Positions 50,702 to 59,624 of a stretch of DNA of 59,624 nucleotides are shown here, one piece after another. The stretch's first letter is position 1. Every line of letters begins with the position of its first letter. Origin of the DNA: CAZMRF01 sp964568735 (GTDB lineage: Bacteria > Acidobacteriota > Polarisedimenticolia > JACPZX01); contig CAZMRF010000027.1 in the NCBI GenBank assembly GCA_964568735.1, forward strand, positions 1 through 59,624, read 5' to 3'. Under the pieces are notes generated by a model, which was not told the DNA's origin, made no database searches, and was given only the letters and a program-made list of their open reading frames with translations. A program made the translations under genes and the position numbers.

Positions 50702-51634
50702 ATGGACGCCGGCATCCGGGAGATCCGCGCATTGCGGGAGCGCTTCTACGACGCGACGATCACGGAGGTGATCCCGTGCTCCCCCCGCGTGCGAATCCTC
50801 CGCGTGCGGCCCGACGCGAAGCCCGTGAGCTTCACGCCCGGCCAGTATCTCGCGCTGGGGCTCGGGGCCTGGGAACCGAGAGTCGACGCAGGGGGATCCG
50901 AGGTCTTCCCCGAAGGGGGGGAGCAGGAGCTCCTGGTCCGCCACTACTCGTTCTCCCATCCCATCCTCGACCGCGGGGGAGCGGGCCTTGCCGCGCCCGG
51001 CAGCCTCGACGGCTACGAGTTCTACGTGGTCCTGTCGGACGAGGGGGGGACGGGGACGGAGCCCCGCTTCTCACCGCGCCTCTTCGGGTTGAGAGAGGGC
51101 GACAGGCTCCACGCGGGGAGCGAGCCGGCCGGCGAATACTCCGCGGCTCCCGTCGGCCCCGGCGAGGATGCCGTCTTCCTCGCGACAGGGACCGGCGAGG
51201 CTCCGCACAACGCGATCCTCTGGGAGCTGATGTCCCGCCATCACACGGGGCGCCTCGCCTCCGTCGTCTGCGCCCAGCGCCGGGCCGATCTGGGCTATGC
51301 CGCCACTCACGAGAGGCTCGAACGGCTGCGGCCGCCCTACCGGTACATGACGCTCACGACGCGCGAGCCCGGAGACGCGGGGAGGAAGCGGCGCATCCAG
51401 GACTGCTTCGCCTCGGGAGAGATGGAGAAGGAGCTGGGGTGGAAGATGGATCCCGCCCGCACCCACGTGTTCCTGTGCGGCAATCCGGGGATGATCGGAA
51501 TTCCCCACCGCAGGCCCGGATCCCGGATCTATCCCGAGCCCGCCGGGATGATCGAGCTCCTGGAAGCGCGGGGCTTCAACTCCGATCCGCGCGCCGAAGG
51601 GAAGGTCAACATCCACTACGAGCGGTTCTGGTAG
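50702..51634 (+). CDS. ferredoxin-NADP(+) reductase-like flavoprotein
   Basis: This soluble oxidoreductase of about 310 residues has the FNR fold. The FAD domain has PGQYLALGLGAW and the RxYS-type motif VRHYSFSHPIL; the NAD(P) domain has VFLATGTGEAPHNAILWEL and CGNPGMIG. It resembles bacterial ferredoxin/flavodoxin-NADP reductases, with an enlarged loop between the FAD motifs (the Gly/Glu-rich stretch near residues 60-75 and the segment near residues 95-115). ATG 50702 lies 36 bases after the GH57 stop; longer frames upstream overlap that gene and are not protein-like. The electron partner is unknown. It ends the glucan-gene strand and faces the GIY-YIG gene across an inverted-repeat region. 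Confidence 0.85.
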   Translation: MDAGIREIRALRERFYDATITEVIPCSPRVRILRVRPDAKPVSFTPGQYLALGLGAWEPRVDAGGSEVFPEGGEQELLVRHYSFSHPILDRGGAGLAAPGSLDGYEFYVVLSDEGGTGTEPRFSPRLFGLREGDRLHAGSEPAGEYSAAPVGPGEDAVFLATGTGEAPHNAILWELMSRHHTGRLASVVCAQRRADLGYAATHERLERLRPPYRYMTLTTREPGDAGRKRRIQDCFASGEMEKELGWKMDPARTHVFLCGNPGMIGIPHRRPGSRIYPEPAGMIELLEARGFNSDPRAEGKVNIHYERFW

Positions 51635-51725
51635 GCACGGGTGGGCGCTGCATCAGAGACTGTGATTCTCAGGTCGCGTTCGCGCGCGGAGTTCGCCCTG
51701 CGCTCCCGGGCGGCGCGGGCGCTCA

Positions 51726-51841
51726 GCGCGAGACGGAGGGTCGCCCTGCGCTCCTACTTCCGTCCGTAGTCACGTCGAGGCCAGATCACAAGTCAGGGCC
51801 GGCCTCCAGACGTACGCTCCGGGCGACCCTCCGTCTCGCGC
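51726..51841. repeat. 21-bp perfect inverted repeat between convergent genes
   Basis: Arms at 51726-51746 and 51821-51841 (left arm begins GCGCGAGACGGAGGGTCGCC) are perfectly complementary across a 74-base loop. A partial direct repeat (TCGCCCTGCGCTCC) also occurs near 51692 and in the left arm. The pair lies between the FNR-like gene and the convergent GIY-YIG gene. No T-tract follows, so it may be a large stem-loop or a remnant of a small inverted-repeat element. The rest of this 253-base gap is featureless. Confidence 0.6.
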
Positions 51842-51887
51842 CATCGACCTGCATCCCCTGCATCTGTTCGCTGGCGCAGCACCTTGC

Positions 51888-52265
51888 TCACGAGATGAGG
51901 CGGCGCAGTCCAGCCGCCGAAGGGCGAGCACCGCGCGCTTGATCCGCCTCGGTGGCTGGAACAAGTCCGACGCGATGTCTCCGATTGAGGAGGCGGTTTA
52001 CCAAATCGGGGCGTCTGACGAGTTCCTCCTTGCGTGCTTTCCCCAGCCGCTTGATCCTGCTCTCCAGCCGCAATGCCAGGCTCCGGGACCCGACGGATCT
52101 CTCGAGCACCAGCGCCAACGGCCCACGCCCCCGGAGATACTTCGCGCCGCGGCCTCCCGCCTGCCGATGATCTTCAAGCCGGCGTTTCACGTCGGTGGCG
52201 ATGCCGGTGTAGAGGCTCCCATCCCTGCAGCGGACGATGTAGAGGGACCAGGTCCGCCGGGTCAT
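51888..52265 (-). CDS. GIY-YIG nuclease family protein (UPF0213-like)
   Basis: This 125-residue protein has the small single-domain GIY-YIG fold: LYIVRCRDGSLYTGIATDVK holds the two motif halves (LYIV and LYTG), with the Arg in VKRRLEDHRQAG and RGAKYLRGRGPLALVLE completing the core. The family otherwise occurs in stand-alone proteins of unknown role and in repair nucleases. A basic C-terminal tail of about 40 residues follows the domain. ATG 52265. Upstream on the same strand, 34 bases away, is the DUF4350-like lipoprotein gene. Confidence 0.85.
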   Translation of the reverse strand: MTRRTWSLYIVRCRDGSLYTGIATDVKRRLEDHRQAGGRGAKYLRGRGPLALVLERSVGSRSLALRLESRIKRLGKARKEELVRRPDLVNRLLNRRHRVGLVPATEADQARGARPSAAGLRRLIS

Positions 52266-52299
52266 GACCTGGCGGCGAGCCGGCCGTGGTCGGAGGCGA

Positions 52300-53247
52300 T
52301 CACAGCTTCTTCGAGAGCCAGTGCATGATGTTCAGCGCGAGCTGGCGGTTGTCGTAGCCTGGAACCCCCATCCCGATGGACTTCCCGTCGCCCTTGCGGA
52401 GCAGCGCCGTCAGCATGGCGGCCTCGCCGAGGACGACGACGCGGCCCTCCCCGAGCTGGAGGGCGAGACCCTGGGACATCCCCTCGGCGGGGCTCGCCTC
52501 CCCGTAGGAGACGTTGACCTTCACGTCACCGCCGTCCCTCTCCACGACGGGCTCTGCGCGCCTGGCGACCGCCGTTGCCGACAGGCGCAGGAGCGGGACG
52601 GCGGGGGGCCCGGCGGCGAGCGCTTGGCCCGTGAATGTCAGGACACGAGCGACGCGCTCCGAGGGGTTGGCGCCTTCGAGGATGGGATGCTCGCCGAGGC
52701 CGCCGTTCTCCCGGGTGAAGACGATGTGGGTCTCCTCGAAGGAGTGGTCCCAATGGACCGAGTCCTCGACGACCCCCTTGCTCATCTCGACGCCGAACAT
52801 CCTGCCGAGGCTCTCCGCGGCGTGGCCCATGGGGTAATGATCGGTGATGAGGAGGAGACCTCCTCCCTGCTGCACCCAGTCGCGGATGGCCGTGCACTCG
52901 GCGTCCGCGAAGGCGGGGTCGTCGTTCCGCTCGTTGGTCCCGGTGGCGGTGACGATCACGAGAATGGCCTGCTCCCTCAGGGCTTGAGGGTCGATCGCGG
53001 AGAGGCTCCGCGTCACGCGATAGCCGTCCGACTCGATCAACTCGACGAAGGGGCGGTAGGTCCCTCGCGCCTTGTGCCAGTTGTTGTGGCCCTCGTCGAA
53101 GGTGACGTGGGGTCCGTCGATCGTGTAGGCCGGCAGGGTCACGGTCGTGGGGAAGCCGGGATCCGGACGGTCTCCTGAGCTGCACGAGGCGAGGAGCAGT
53201 GCGGTGGCAGCGAGGGCACCGCAGGCGAGCCTCCCGGGATCTTTCAG
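52300..53247 (-). CDS. DUF4350-like lipoprotein (GATase-like fold)
   Basis: This predicted lipoprotein of about 315 residues has an N-terminal signal with LAATALLLASC (lipobox LASC). Downstream, VTFDEGHNNWHKARGTYRPF, LVIVTATGTNERNDD, WVQQGGGLLLITDHYPMGHA and GRVVVLGEAAMLTALL indicate the class I glutamine-amidotransferase-like fold seen in DUF4350 proteins, without an obvious catalytic Cys. The only start that gives the full signal peptide is CTG 53247, which overlaps the stop of the upstream gene (CTGA) and has GAAAGG six bases before it. Genes run 53873, 53247, 52265 on the same strand and form a likely operon. Function unknown. Confidence 0.7.
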   Translation of the reverse strand: MKDPGRLACGALAATALLLASCSSGDRPDPGFPTTVTLPAYTIDGPHVTFDEGHNNWHKARGTYRPFVELIESDGYRVTRSLSAIDPQALREQAILVIVTATGTNERNDDPAFADAECTAIRDWVQQGGGLLLITDHYPMGHAAESLGRMFGVEMSKGVVEDSVHWDHSFEETHIVFTRENGGLGEHPILEGANPSERVARVLTFTGQALAAGPPAVPLLRLSATAVARRAEPVVERDGGDVKVNVSYGEASPAEGMSQGLALQLGEGRVVVLGEAAMLTALLRKGDGKSIGMGVPGYDNRQLALNIMHWLSKKL

Positions 53248-53873
53248 CGGCGGCCTTTCTCGTACTTCCAGTGCCTGGACTTCCCGTCCTCGAGCTGCTC
53301 GATGGCCGTCACGATCCGGCGGTCCCGGGTCACCTCCAGCTTGGCTTCGGTGATCCACTCGATGTACTCCCGCTTGTGGGACGGACGGAGGCTCTCGAAG
53401 GTTTCAAGCGCCTTCCTGTTCTTCTTCAGGGCGTCCATGAAGGTCTTCGGCGGGCGGATAGGTGGCTTCTTCTCGGTGCGCTCGGGCCGCGGGGCCTTGA
53501 TGTCGTTCTCATTCAGCTCGACGGCCTCCCGGAAGTAGGGCATCAGGACCTTCTCGGGCGGGAGATCGGAAATCTCCGCGATCTTGAGGGCGCTCATGCT
53601 GGTCTTGCCCACCCCGGCGAAGAGCCCCGCGGGGTCCTTCATCAGGCCGCCCTTCCAGAAGCCGAAGCCGACATAGCTCTTGAAGGCAGCCATGCTGCCG
53701 AGGAGCCCCTTGTACTCGAAGTGCGGGAAGCTCCACTTCATCGTTTCCTGCACGTTCGGAGAGCTCTTGTGGAAGAGCATGCGGATCTTCTTGAGGATGG
53801 GCTGGGCGAAGGGTGCCGCCTGGTCGATGTAGGCGTCCACCTCCGGCGACATCTTTGATGGCTGCTTCGGCAT
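53244..53873 (-). CDS. YdeI/OmpD-associated family protein (DUF1801-type)
   Basis: This soluble protein of 209 residues has the DUF1801 fold first (VDAYIDQAAPFAQPILKKIR, MKWSFPHFEYKGLLGSMAAF, GFGFWKGGLM). The C-terminal YdeI-like segment has ALKKNRKALETFESLRPSHK and REYIEWITEAK. Proteins of this family are widespread, small and of unknown function; one member was named after co-isolation with OmpD. ATG 53873; the stop overlaps the CTG start of the next gene. High Lys/Arg content near the end (HWKYEKGRR) is usual. Confidence 0.88.
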   Translation of the reverse strand: MPKQPSKMSPEVDAYIDQAAPFAQPILKKIRMLFHKSSPNVQETMKWSFPHFEYKGLLGSMAAFKSYVGFGFWKGGLMKDPAGLFAGVGKTSMSALKIAEISDLPPEKVLMPYFREAVELNENDIKAPRPERTEKKPPIRPPKTFMDALKKNRKALETFESLRPSHKREYIEWITEAKLEVTRDRRIVTAIEQLEDGKSRHWKYEKGRR

Positions 53874-53952
53874 GATGGCCCCCTGAGGCGCGTGAGCGGA
53901 TGAGCGGAGATCCTACCATGCGAGGCCCTGGGGCGAAGGGCCTCCGCGAGGC

Positions 53953-54459
53953 CTATTCGGTCCAGAGCAGGACGCGGCCCCCTCGCGCCGGATGGTGATC
54001 GAGGATGAGGCCGGGGCCGCGTCTCATCAGATCGTCTTCGGTGACTCGAAGATCGAGGTGGACCCAGTCTCCCGCCACGAGAGTCGTCAGGGTGCCTGCG
54101 TTCAGGGTGCCGGTCAGCTTGGCTTCAACGAACCAGAAGGGGAATGCCGCCTCGACGAGCTGTTGGCGCCCGGGCTCCAGGGCCACGAGGTGGAGAGCCT
54201 GGACGGGTACCGGGCGCGGGCCCTCCATCTCGCGATGGACGCTCACGGCGCCGTCTCGGGAGATCTCGATGTAGGGCCTGCCGTCTCCGGATCGGGCCAG
54301 AGCCGCCGCGAAAACCTGCTCGGCCTCGGCGGGCTCCACGGTCCGTACCCGCGTCCATTGGGAGAAGAGCCAGGTCGAGAGGGCGAGGACGGCCGCCGCG
54401 AGGAGGGCCATGCCGACGAGGGCGACGACGATCCAGCGACCCCCTCGAGACCGCGGCAT
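53953..54459 (-). CDS. membrane-anchored hypothetical protein
   Basis: This protein of 168 residues has one N-terminal transmembrane helix (WIVVALVGMALLAAAVLALS, residues ~9-28) after a basic MPRSRGGR, so it is a type II-like anchored protein with a periplasmic or extracytoplasmic beta-rich domain. The domain contains repeated short strands (PYIEISRDGAVSVHREM, WFVEAKLTGTLNAGTLTTL). No family is recognised. It lies 52 bases after the sufT-like gene on the same strand, so co-transcription with the suf operon is possible. Confidence 0.7.
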   Translation of the reverse strand: MPRSRGGRWIVVALVGMALLAAAVLALSTWLFSQWTRVRTVEPAEAEQVFAAALARSGDGRPYIEISRDGAVSVHREMEGPRPVPVQALHLVALEPGRQQLVEAAFPFWFVEAKLTGTLNAGTLTTLVAGDWVHLDLRVTEDDLMRRGPGLILDHHPARGGRVLLWTE

Positions 54460-54511
54460 GTGAAGGCCTCGTGCGCTAGCGGTCCGTACGGGCCACGCGC
54501 GGAGGCTGCAC

Positions 54512-54991
54512 CTAGAGCATCCCGAGCTGGAGCTTCGCGGCTTCGGACATCTTCTCGGGGCTCCACGGGGGATCCCAGACGACGTCCACCTGAGCTGACT
54601 TCACTCCGGTGACGCTCGCCACCTTGGCTTCGATCTCGGGCGGGAGCGTTCCGGCCACGGGGCACATCGGAGAGGTGAGCGTCATCTTCACGTAGACGTC
54701 GCCCGACGGCTTCACGTTCACCTCGTAGATGAGGCCCAGCTCGTAGACGTTCACGGGGATCTCGGGGTCGTAGCAGGTGCGGATCACCTCGACGACCTTC
54801 GCTTCGAGCATCGTGGCGTCGATGGCCGTGCCTGAGGGCGCCGCCTGAACCTGGGGCGCGGATGCGGATGCGAGAGCCGGGCCCGCTGCGGCCTCGTTCG
54901 AGGCAGCGCCCGCTGCGGCGCTCCCGCTCGCGGGCTGCTCCTGCCTGGGGGTCTCGTCGGCCGTGGACTTCTCCTTCTTCCAGAATGGCAT
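54512..54991 (-). CDS. sufT: SufT-like MIP18/DUF59 Fe-S assembly factor
   Basis: This protein of 159 residues has an unusual Ala/Gly/Pro-rich N-terminal extension of about 55 residues, followed by a MIP18/DUF59 domain. The domain shows VVEVIRTCYDPEIPVNVYEL, GLIYEVNV, and TSPMCPVAGTLPPEIEAKV with the conserved Cys. SufT proteins help maturation of Fe-S proteins, often under high demand. ATG 54991; it follows sufU by about 43 bases and belongs to the suf operon. The extension is low-complexity and could be a flexible tether; sequence beyond the domain is not conserved with known SufT. Confidence 0.88.
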   Translation of the reverse strand: MPFWKKEKSTADETPRQEQPASGSAAAGAASNEAAAGPALASASAPQVQAAPSGTAIDATMLEAKVVEVIRTCYDPEIPVNVYELGLIYEVNVKPSGDVYVKMTLTSPMCPVAGTLPPEIEAKVASVTGVKSAQVDVVWDPPWSPEKMSEAAKLQLGML

Positions 54992-55034
54992 CTCTTCTCC
55001 TTGCCGGGCCCGCCGGCTCGCCGCGCCGGATCGC

Positions 55035-55487
55035 CTACTCGGTCGAAATGGGCTCCTGCGCCCCGGCCATGGCCGCGCGCAGCGTGTGCCAGGCCAGACT
55101 GGCGCACTTCACGCGCACCGGGAATTCACGGACACCCGAGAAGACGGCCAGCTTGCCCAGCTCCTCGTGCTCGAGTCCTTCTTCCTCCGCGCCCGTCACC
55201 ATCCGGTGGAAGGCTTCGAAGATCCGGCCGGCTTCCTCCAGGGTCTTGCCCTTGAGGAGGTCTGTCATCAGGGAGGCGGAGGCCTTGGAGATGGCGCAGC
55301 CGCTCCCCTTGAAGGCGATGTCGCGGATGACGCCGGCATCGATCTTCATCCAGAGCGTGAGCCGGTCGCCGCAGAGCGGGTTGTATCCCTCCGCGCTGTG
55401 ATCGGCGTCCTCGATCTCGCGGAAGTTTCTCGGCTTCCGGTTGTGATCGAGGATGACCTGCTGGTAGAGATCCTGTAGGTCGGACAT
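55035..55487 (-). CDS. sufU: SufU Fe-S cluster assembly protein
   Basis: This IscU-like zinc protein of 150 residues accepts persulfide sulfur from SufS in SUF systems of the SufBCDSU type. Zinc-ligand and key residues are visible: YNPLCGDRLTLWM (Cys and Asp), FKGSGCAISKASASLM (Cys), and RVKCASLAWHTLRAA (Cys). The family-typical insertion before the last Cys is present. ATG 55487 lies one base after the sufS stop. Confidence 0.94.
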   Translation of the reverse strand: MSDLQDLYQQVILDHNRKPRNFREIEDADHSAEGYNPLCGDRLTLWMKIDAGVIRDIAFKGSGCAISKASASLMTDLLKGKTLEEAGRIFEAFHRMVTGAEEEGLEHEELGKLAVFSGVREFPVRVKCASLAWHTLRAAMAGAQEPISTE

Positions 55488-55488
55488 T

Positions 55489-56757
55489 CTAGCCGAAAAC
55501 CTCGAGAACCTTCCGCACCCCCCTCACCAGCGCGTCGGCCTCCTCCCGGGTGTTGTACATGCCGAAGGAGGCGCGCGCCGTGGCAGGCAGGCCGAGCCTC
55601 TCCATGAGGGGCTGCGTGCAGTGGTGCCCGGCGCGGATCGCGATTCCGTCCTGGTCGAGGATCGTGCCGATGTCGTGCGGGTGGATGTCGCCGACGAGGA
55701 AGGAGATGACGCTCGATTTCTTCTGGGCCGTCCCGACGATCCGTACCTGGGGTATCTCCTCGAGCTTCGCCGTGGCGTAGGCGAGGAGGTCCGCCTCGTG
55801 GACGGCGGCGCGCGCCAGGTCCACTTCCTCGAGGTAGTCCACCGTGGCGCCCAGGGCCACGACGCCGGCAACGTTGGGAGTGCCGGCCTCGAGCCTGTGA
55901 GGGAGCTTGTTGTAGATCGTCTTCTCGAAGCTCACCGAGGAGATCATGTCGCCGCCGCCCTGGTAGGGCGGCATCTTCTCCAGCAGCTCGCGCTTCCCGT
56001 ACAGGACGCCGACACCCATGGGCCCGTACATCTTGTGAGCCGAGAAGGCGTAGAAGTCGCAGTCGAGATCCCGGACATCCACCCGCATGTGGGGCACCGC
56101 CTGGGCGCCGTCGAGCAGCACGGGCACGCCGCGCGCATGAGCGGCCTGGACGATCCTCTTCACCGGGTTGATCGTGCCGAGGGCGTTCGAGACGTGGACC
56201 ATGGCGACGAGCCGGGTCTTCGGGCCCAGCATCCGGTCCAGCTCCTCCATCACCAGCTCGCCTTCATCGGTGATCGGCAGGACCCGGAGCCTGGCTCCCT
56301 TCTCCTCGCAGAGCATCTGCCAGGGCACGATGTTGGAGTGGTGCTCCATGGCGGAGATGAGGATCTCGTCGCCGGCTCCTACGCGGCTGCGGCCGAAAGT
56401 GGCGGCCACGAGGTTCACGGCCTCCGTGGTGCCCCGGACGAAGATCACCTCTTCGTGGCCGGCGGCGTTGATGAACCGCCGTACCTTCTCGCGCGCGCCT
56501 TCGTAGGCGTTCGTGGCCAGCTCGCTGAGGTAGTGGATGCCGCGATGGATGTTGGAGTTCGAGCGCTCGTAGTAACGGCTCTCGGCCTCGATGACCACTC
56601 GGGGCGTCTGGCTCGTGGCCGCGTTGTCGAGATAGACGAGCGGCTTGCCGCGGGCCAGGTGGTGGAGGATGGGGAAGTCCGCCCGGATCTTCTCGACGTC
56701 GTAGAGGGAGCCTCCGCTCCGCCGCGCGTCCGTGGCCAGGCTGCGGGGGCTCGTCAT
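55489..56757 (-). CDS. sufS: SufS cysteine desulfurase
   Basis: This PLP-dependent group II cysteine desulfurase of 422 residues supplies persulfide sulfur for Fe-S clusters. Motifs: PLVYLDNAATSQTP, SNSNIHRGIHYLSELAT, VIFVRGTTEAVNLVA, SAMEHHSNIVPW, LLDGAQAVPHMRVDV, the PLP-lysine segment FYAFSAHKMYGPMGVG, and the catalytic Cys in IAIRAGHHCTQPLMERLG. The ATG overlaps sufD by four bases (56754-56757). A short polar N-terminal lead of about 18 residues precedes the conserved DVEKIRADFP. Confidence 0.96.
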   Translation of the reverse strand: MTSPRSLATDARRSGGSLYDVEKIRADFPILHHLARGKPLVYLDNAATSQTPRVVIEAESRYYERSNSNIHRGIHYLSELATNAYEGAREKVRRFINAAGHEEVIFVRGTTEAVNLVAATFGRSRVGAGDEILISAMEHHSNIVPWQMLCEEKGARLRVLPITDEGELVMEELDRMLGPKTRLVAMVHVSNALGTINPVKRIVQAAHARGVPVLLDGAQAVPHMRVDVRDLDCDFYAFSAHKMYGPMGVGVLYGKRELLEKMPPYQGGGDMISSVSFEKTIYNKLPHRLEAGTPNVAGVVALGATVDYLEEVDLARAAVHEADLLAYATAKLEEIPQVRIVGTAQKKSSVISFLVGDIHPHDIGTILDQDGIAIRAGHHCTQPLMERLGLPATARASFGMYNTREEADALVRGVRKVLEVFG

Positions 56758-58111
56758 GAGGCCGGCGCCTCCCGTGCCTCGCGCTCGAGGCGGCCGTAGA
56801 GGATCCCTTCAAGGCCCGTGCGGAGGCAGCCGATCCGCAGCCTCTCGATCATCTCGTGGACGAAGCCGTGAACGAGGAGGTTCCGCGCCTCGCCCGGGTC
56901 GAGGGCCCTGGAGCGGAGGTAGAAGATCGCGTCGGGGTCGAGCTGCCCGATGGTGGCCGCGTGGGTGCACTTGACGTCGTCGGCGTTGATCTCGAGCTGG
57001 GGCTTCGTGTCCACCAGGGCGCTGTCGGAGAGCAGGAGGTTCTTGTTGACCTGGCGCGCGTCGGTCTTCTGCGCGTCGGCCCGCACGATGATCTTGCCGT
57101 CGAAGACGCCGCGCGCGGATCCGCCGAGCACGCCCTTGTAGAGCTCGCGGCTGCTGCAGTGGGGCTTCGCGTGATCGATGAGCGTGTGGTTGTCCACGTG
57201 CTGCCGGCCCGAAACGATGTAGAGGCCGTTGAGGGTGCAGTCCCCCCCCTGCTCGAGCATCTGGACGACCACGTCGTTGCGGGAAAGCGCGGCGCCGTCG
57301 GAGATCAGGTGGGACGTGTAGGCCGCGTCCCGGCCGAGGTGGACCTCGACCGTGGCCAGATGGAATCCCCGCGTGCTCTCGCGCTGGACCTTGTAGTGCT
57401 CGATGACGGAGCCGGGGCCTGCCGAGACCTCGGTCACGGCGTTCGTGAAGCCGCTGCCGTGCCCGATCCCCGCGTACGTCTCCGAGAGGGTCACCTGGCT
57501 CTTGCGGCCGGCAACCAGGAGGAGGCGCGGGTGATAGACGACGGGATCCTTCTCGGCAGCCGACGACAGGAACAGGATGTGGATGGTGCTCTCGACGACC
57601 GTCCCGTCGGGAACGACGAGGCAGGCGCCCTCGCCCATGAAGGCCGCGTTCAGGGCGCTGAAGGGCCCGGTCCGGGCGCCGGCGAGGCGCCCGAGGTGGG
57701 GCTCGATCTCCTCGCGATGATCCCGCACGGCCTCCGGGAGTGACAGGAGCCGGACGCCCTGCTGGACCTTGTCCAGGCGCGACAGGTCGGGCGCGAAGCT
57801 CCCGTCCACGAAGGTCAGCACGGGCCCGCCCCCGCAGGCGAGCGCACGGGCGTGGAGCGCTTCGAAGGTCAGCCCGTCGGGCTTGTAGGGCTCCGCCCTC
57901 CTGAAGGCCGTCTCCACGAGAGGCTTCACGCTCGTGTACTTCCACTCCTCGAGCTTCGTCGTGGGGAAGCCGAGGTCCCCGAAGCGCTCGAGGGCGGCCT
58001 TGCGGATCGGGGCCAGCCAGTCGGCGGCGCCTCCGCGCGAGCGCTCCACCTCCCGCCAGGCCGCCAGGTACTGGTCCTTGCCTGCCGCGGTCGTCATGCC
58101 GGCTGACTCCA

Positions 58112-58112
<1 letters not shown>
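56754..58112 (-). CDS. sufD: SufD Fe-S assembly scaffold subunit
   Basis: SufD of the SufBCD scaffold has 452 residues. Visible family regions are FPTTKLEEWKYTSVKPL near the N-terminus, then a beta-helix core (VESTIHILFLSSAAE, VTLSETYAGIG) and the conserved C-terminal DDVKCTHAATIGQLDPDAIF followed by YLRSRALDPGEARNLLVHGF. The His in CTHAATIG region is the expected cluster-building residue. It sits between sufC and sufS with one- and four-base overlaps. ATG 58112 gives a short extension; ATG 58097 (MTTAAGKDQY) is an alternative. Confidence 0.94.
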
Positions 58113-58882
<770 letters not shown>

Positions 58883-58947
58883 TCCGGCGTCGTCTTTCCT
58901 TGTGTGATTCGGTTTGTTGTGACCGGGGCGTCGTCCCGGCTGGGCTG

Positions 58948-59624
58948 TCAGCCGACGCTTCCCTCGAGGCTGACCTCGAGGAGCTTCTGCGCCTCCACCG
59001 CGAACTCCATGGGGAGCTTGCGGAAGACCTGCTTGCAGAAGCCGTTGACGATCAGGTTGACGGCATCCTCGTTGGAGAGGCCCCGCTGCCTGAGGTAGAA
59101 GAGCTGGTCTTCCCCGATCTTCGACGTCGAGGCCTCGTGCTCCAGCCTCGAGGTGCTGTTCTTGACCTCGACATACGGAAAGGTGTGCGCTCCGCACTTG
59201 TCTCCGAGGAGGAGCGAGTCGCACTGGGAGTAGTTGCGGGCGTTCGCGGCCCCGGGGAGCATCTTGACCAGCCCCCTGTAGGTGTTCTGGCCGTGGTCGG
59301 CCGAGATCCCCTTGGAGATGATCGTGCTGCGCGTGTTCTTCCCGATGTGGATCATCTTCGTGCCGGTGTCGGCCTGCTGGCGCCTCGCCGTGACCGCCAC
59401 GGAGTAGAACTCGCCGACCGAGTTGTCCCCCTGGAGGATGCAGCTCGGGTATTTCCACGTGATGGCCGATCCCGTCTCCACCTGGGTCCATGAGATCTTC
59501 GAGCTCACGCCGGCGCACTTGCCTCGTTTCGTGACGAAGTTGTAGATGCCGCCCTTGCCGTCCTTGTCGCCCGGATACCAGTTCTGGATGGTGGAGTACT
59601 TGATCTGCGCGTTGTCGAGGGCGA
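58948..59624 (-). CDS. sufB: SufB Fe-S assembly scaffold, C-terminal part (runs off window)
   Basis: The gene is cut by the right edge; about 224 C-terminal residues are visible. Reading from the edge: ALDNAQIKYSTIQNWYPGDK, GGIYNFVTKRGKC, SWTQVETGSAITWKYPSC, MIHIGKNTRSTIISKGISAD, then the cluster-ligand Cys region (RNYSQCDSLLLGDKCGAHT) and EHEASTSKIGEDQLFYLRQR. This is the SufB half of the SufBCD scaffold. The start and promoter lie outside the window; no SufR or IscR regulator is seen. A 65-bp gap leads to sufC. Confidence 0.96.
   Translation of the reverse strand, partial: ALDNAQIKYSTIQNWYPGDKDGKGGIYNFVTKRGKCAGVSSKISWTQVETGSAITWKYPSCILQGDNSVGEFYSVAVTARRQQADTGTKMIHIGKNTRSTIISKGISADHGQNTYRGLVKMLPGAANARNYSQCDSLLLGDKCGAHTFPYVEVKNSTSRLEHEASTSKIGEDQLFYLRQRGLSNEDAVNLIVNGFCKQVFRKLPMEFAVEAQKLLEVSLEGSVG

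Overview
The window is a GC-rich chromosomal segment (about two thirds G+C by eye) from an uncultured-type Gram-negative-like bacterium. An outer membrane is indicated by lipid A modification genes, a tripartite efflux system and several predicted lipoproteins. Large membrane-anchored Ser/Thr kinases, a SUF system of the SufBCDSU plus SufT type, a GH57/GlgB/MalQ/GlgP glucan cluster and DNRLRE/beta-propeller exported proteins fit Acidobacteriota- or Eisenbacteria-like lineages better than classical Proteobacteria. The phylum cannot be fixed from this sequence alone.

Layout. 1-3.5 kb: the end of a DUF1579 gene, then two tandem paralogous exported proteins (DNRLRE domain, collagen-like linker, beta-propeller). 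3.7-5.9 kb: a HicB-like remnant, then an ArnT-like glycosyltransferase whose reading frame ends in a fragment of a Ser/Thr kinase. 6-11.6 kb: a TolC / membrane-fusion / RND permease operon. 11.8-18.6 kb: a complete arnBCAD operon for 4-amino-4-deoxy-L-arabinose modification of lipid A, with an ArnT-like transferase running convergently into it. 19-24.5 kb: a sulfatase-fold lipoprotein with TPRs, and a Ser/Thr kinase with a TolB/WD40-like propeller.

25.1-28.45 kb is a clear island with visibly lower GC and different codon use. It holds four short genes, each followed by an attC-like recombination site, and no integrase is seen. It reads as an integron gene-cassette array without integrase (CALIN). 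Three of the cassettes encode protease-fold proteins: a trypsin-like protein with a membrane anchor, an M50/site-2-protease-like membrane protein lacking the catalytic Glu and Asp, and an HtrA-like trypsin. 28.7-30.2 kb holds a conserved hypothetical gene, then a near-consensus sigma-70 promoter followed, with no convincing gene, by an array of eleven degenerate tandem repeats of about 59 bp arranged in alternating classes. These two neighbouring regions are the most novel content of the window.

30.3-41.4 kb: a beta-helix surface protein, an amidinotransferase-fold hydrolase, a B12-binding radical SAM enzyme, a zinc-ribbon Ser/Thr kinase with about eleven membrane segments, EgtD, and a CorC/HlyC-type protein. 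41.4-50.7 kb: glucan storage and remodelling (glgP, malQ, glgB, GH57) with an embedded terC. 50.7-54.5 kb: an FNR-like flavoprotein, a GIY-YIG protein, a lipoprotein that probably starts at CTG, a YdeI-family protein and a small anchored protein. 54.5-59.6 kb: the sufBCDSUT operon, cut at the right edge inside sufB.

No rRNA, tRNA, CRISPR array, transposase or integrase was recognised. All calls rest on reading the sequence and recalling family motifs; no database search was run.
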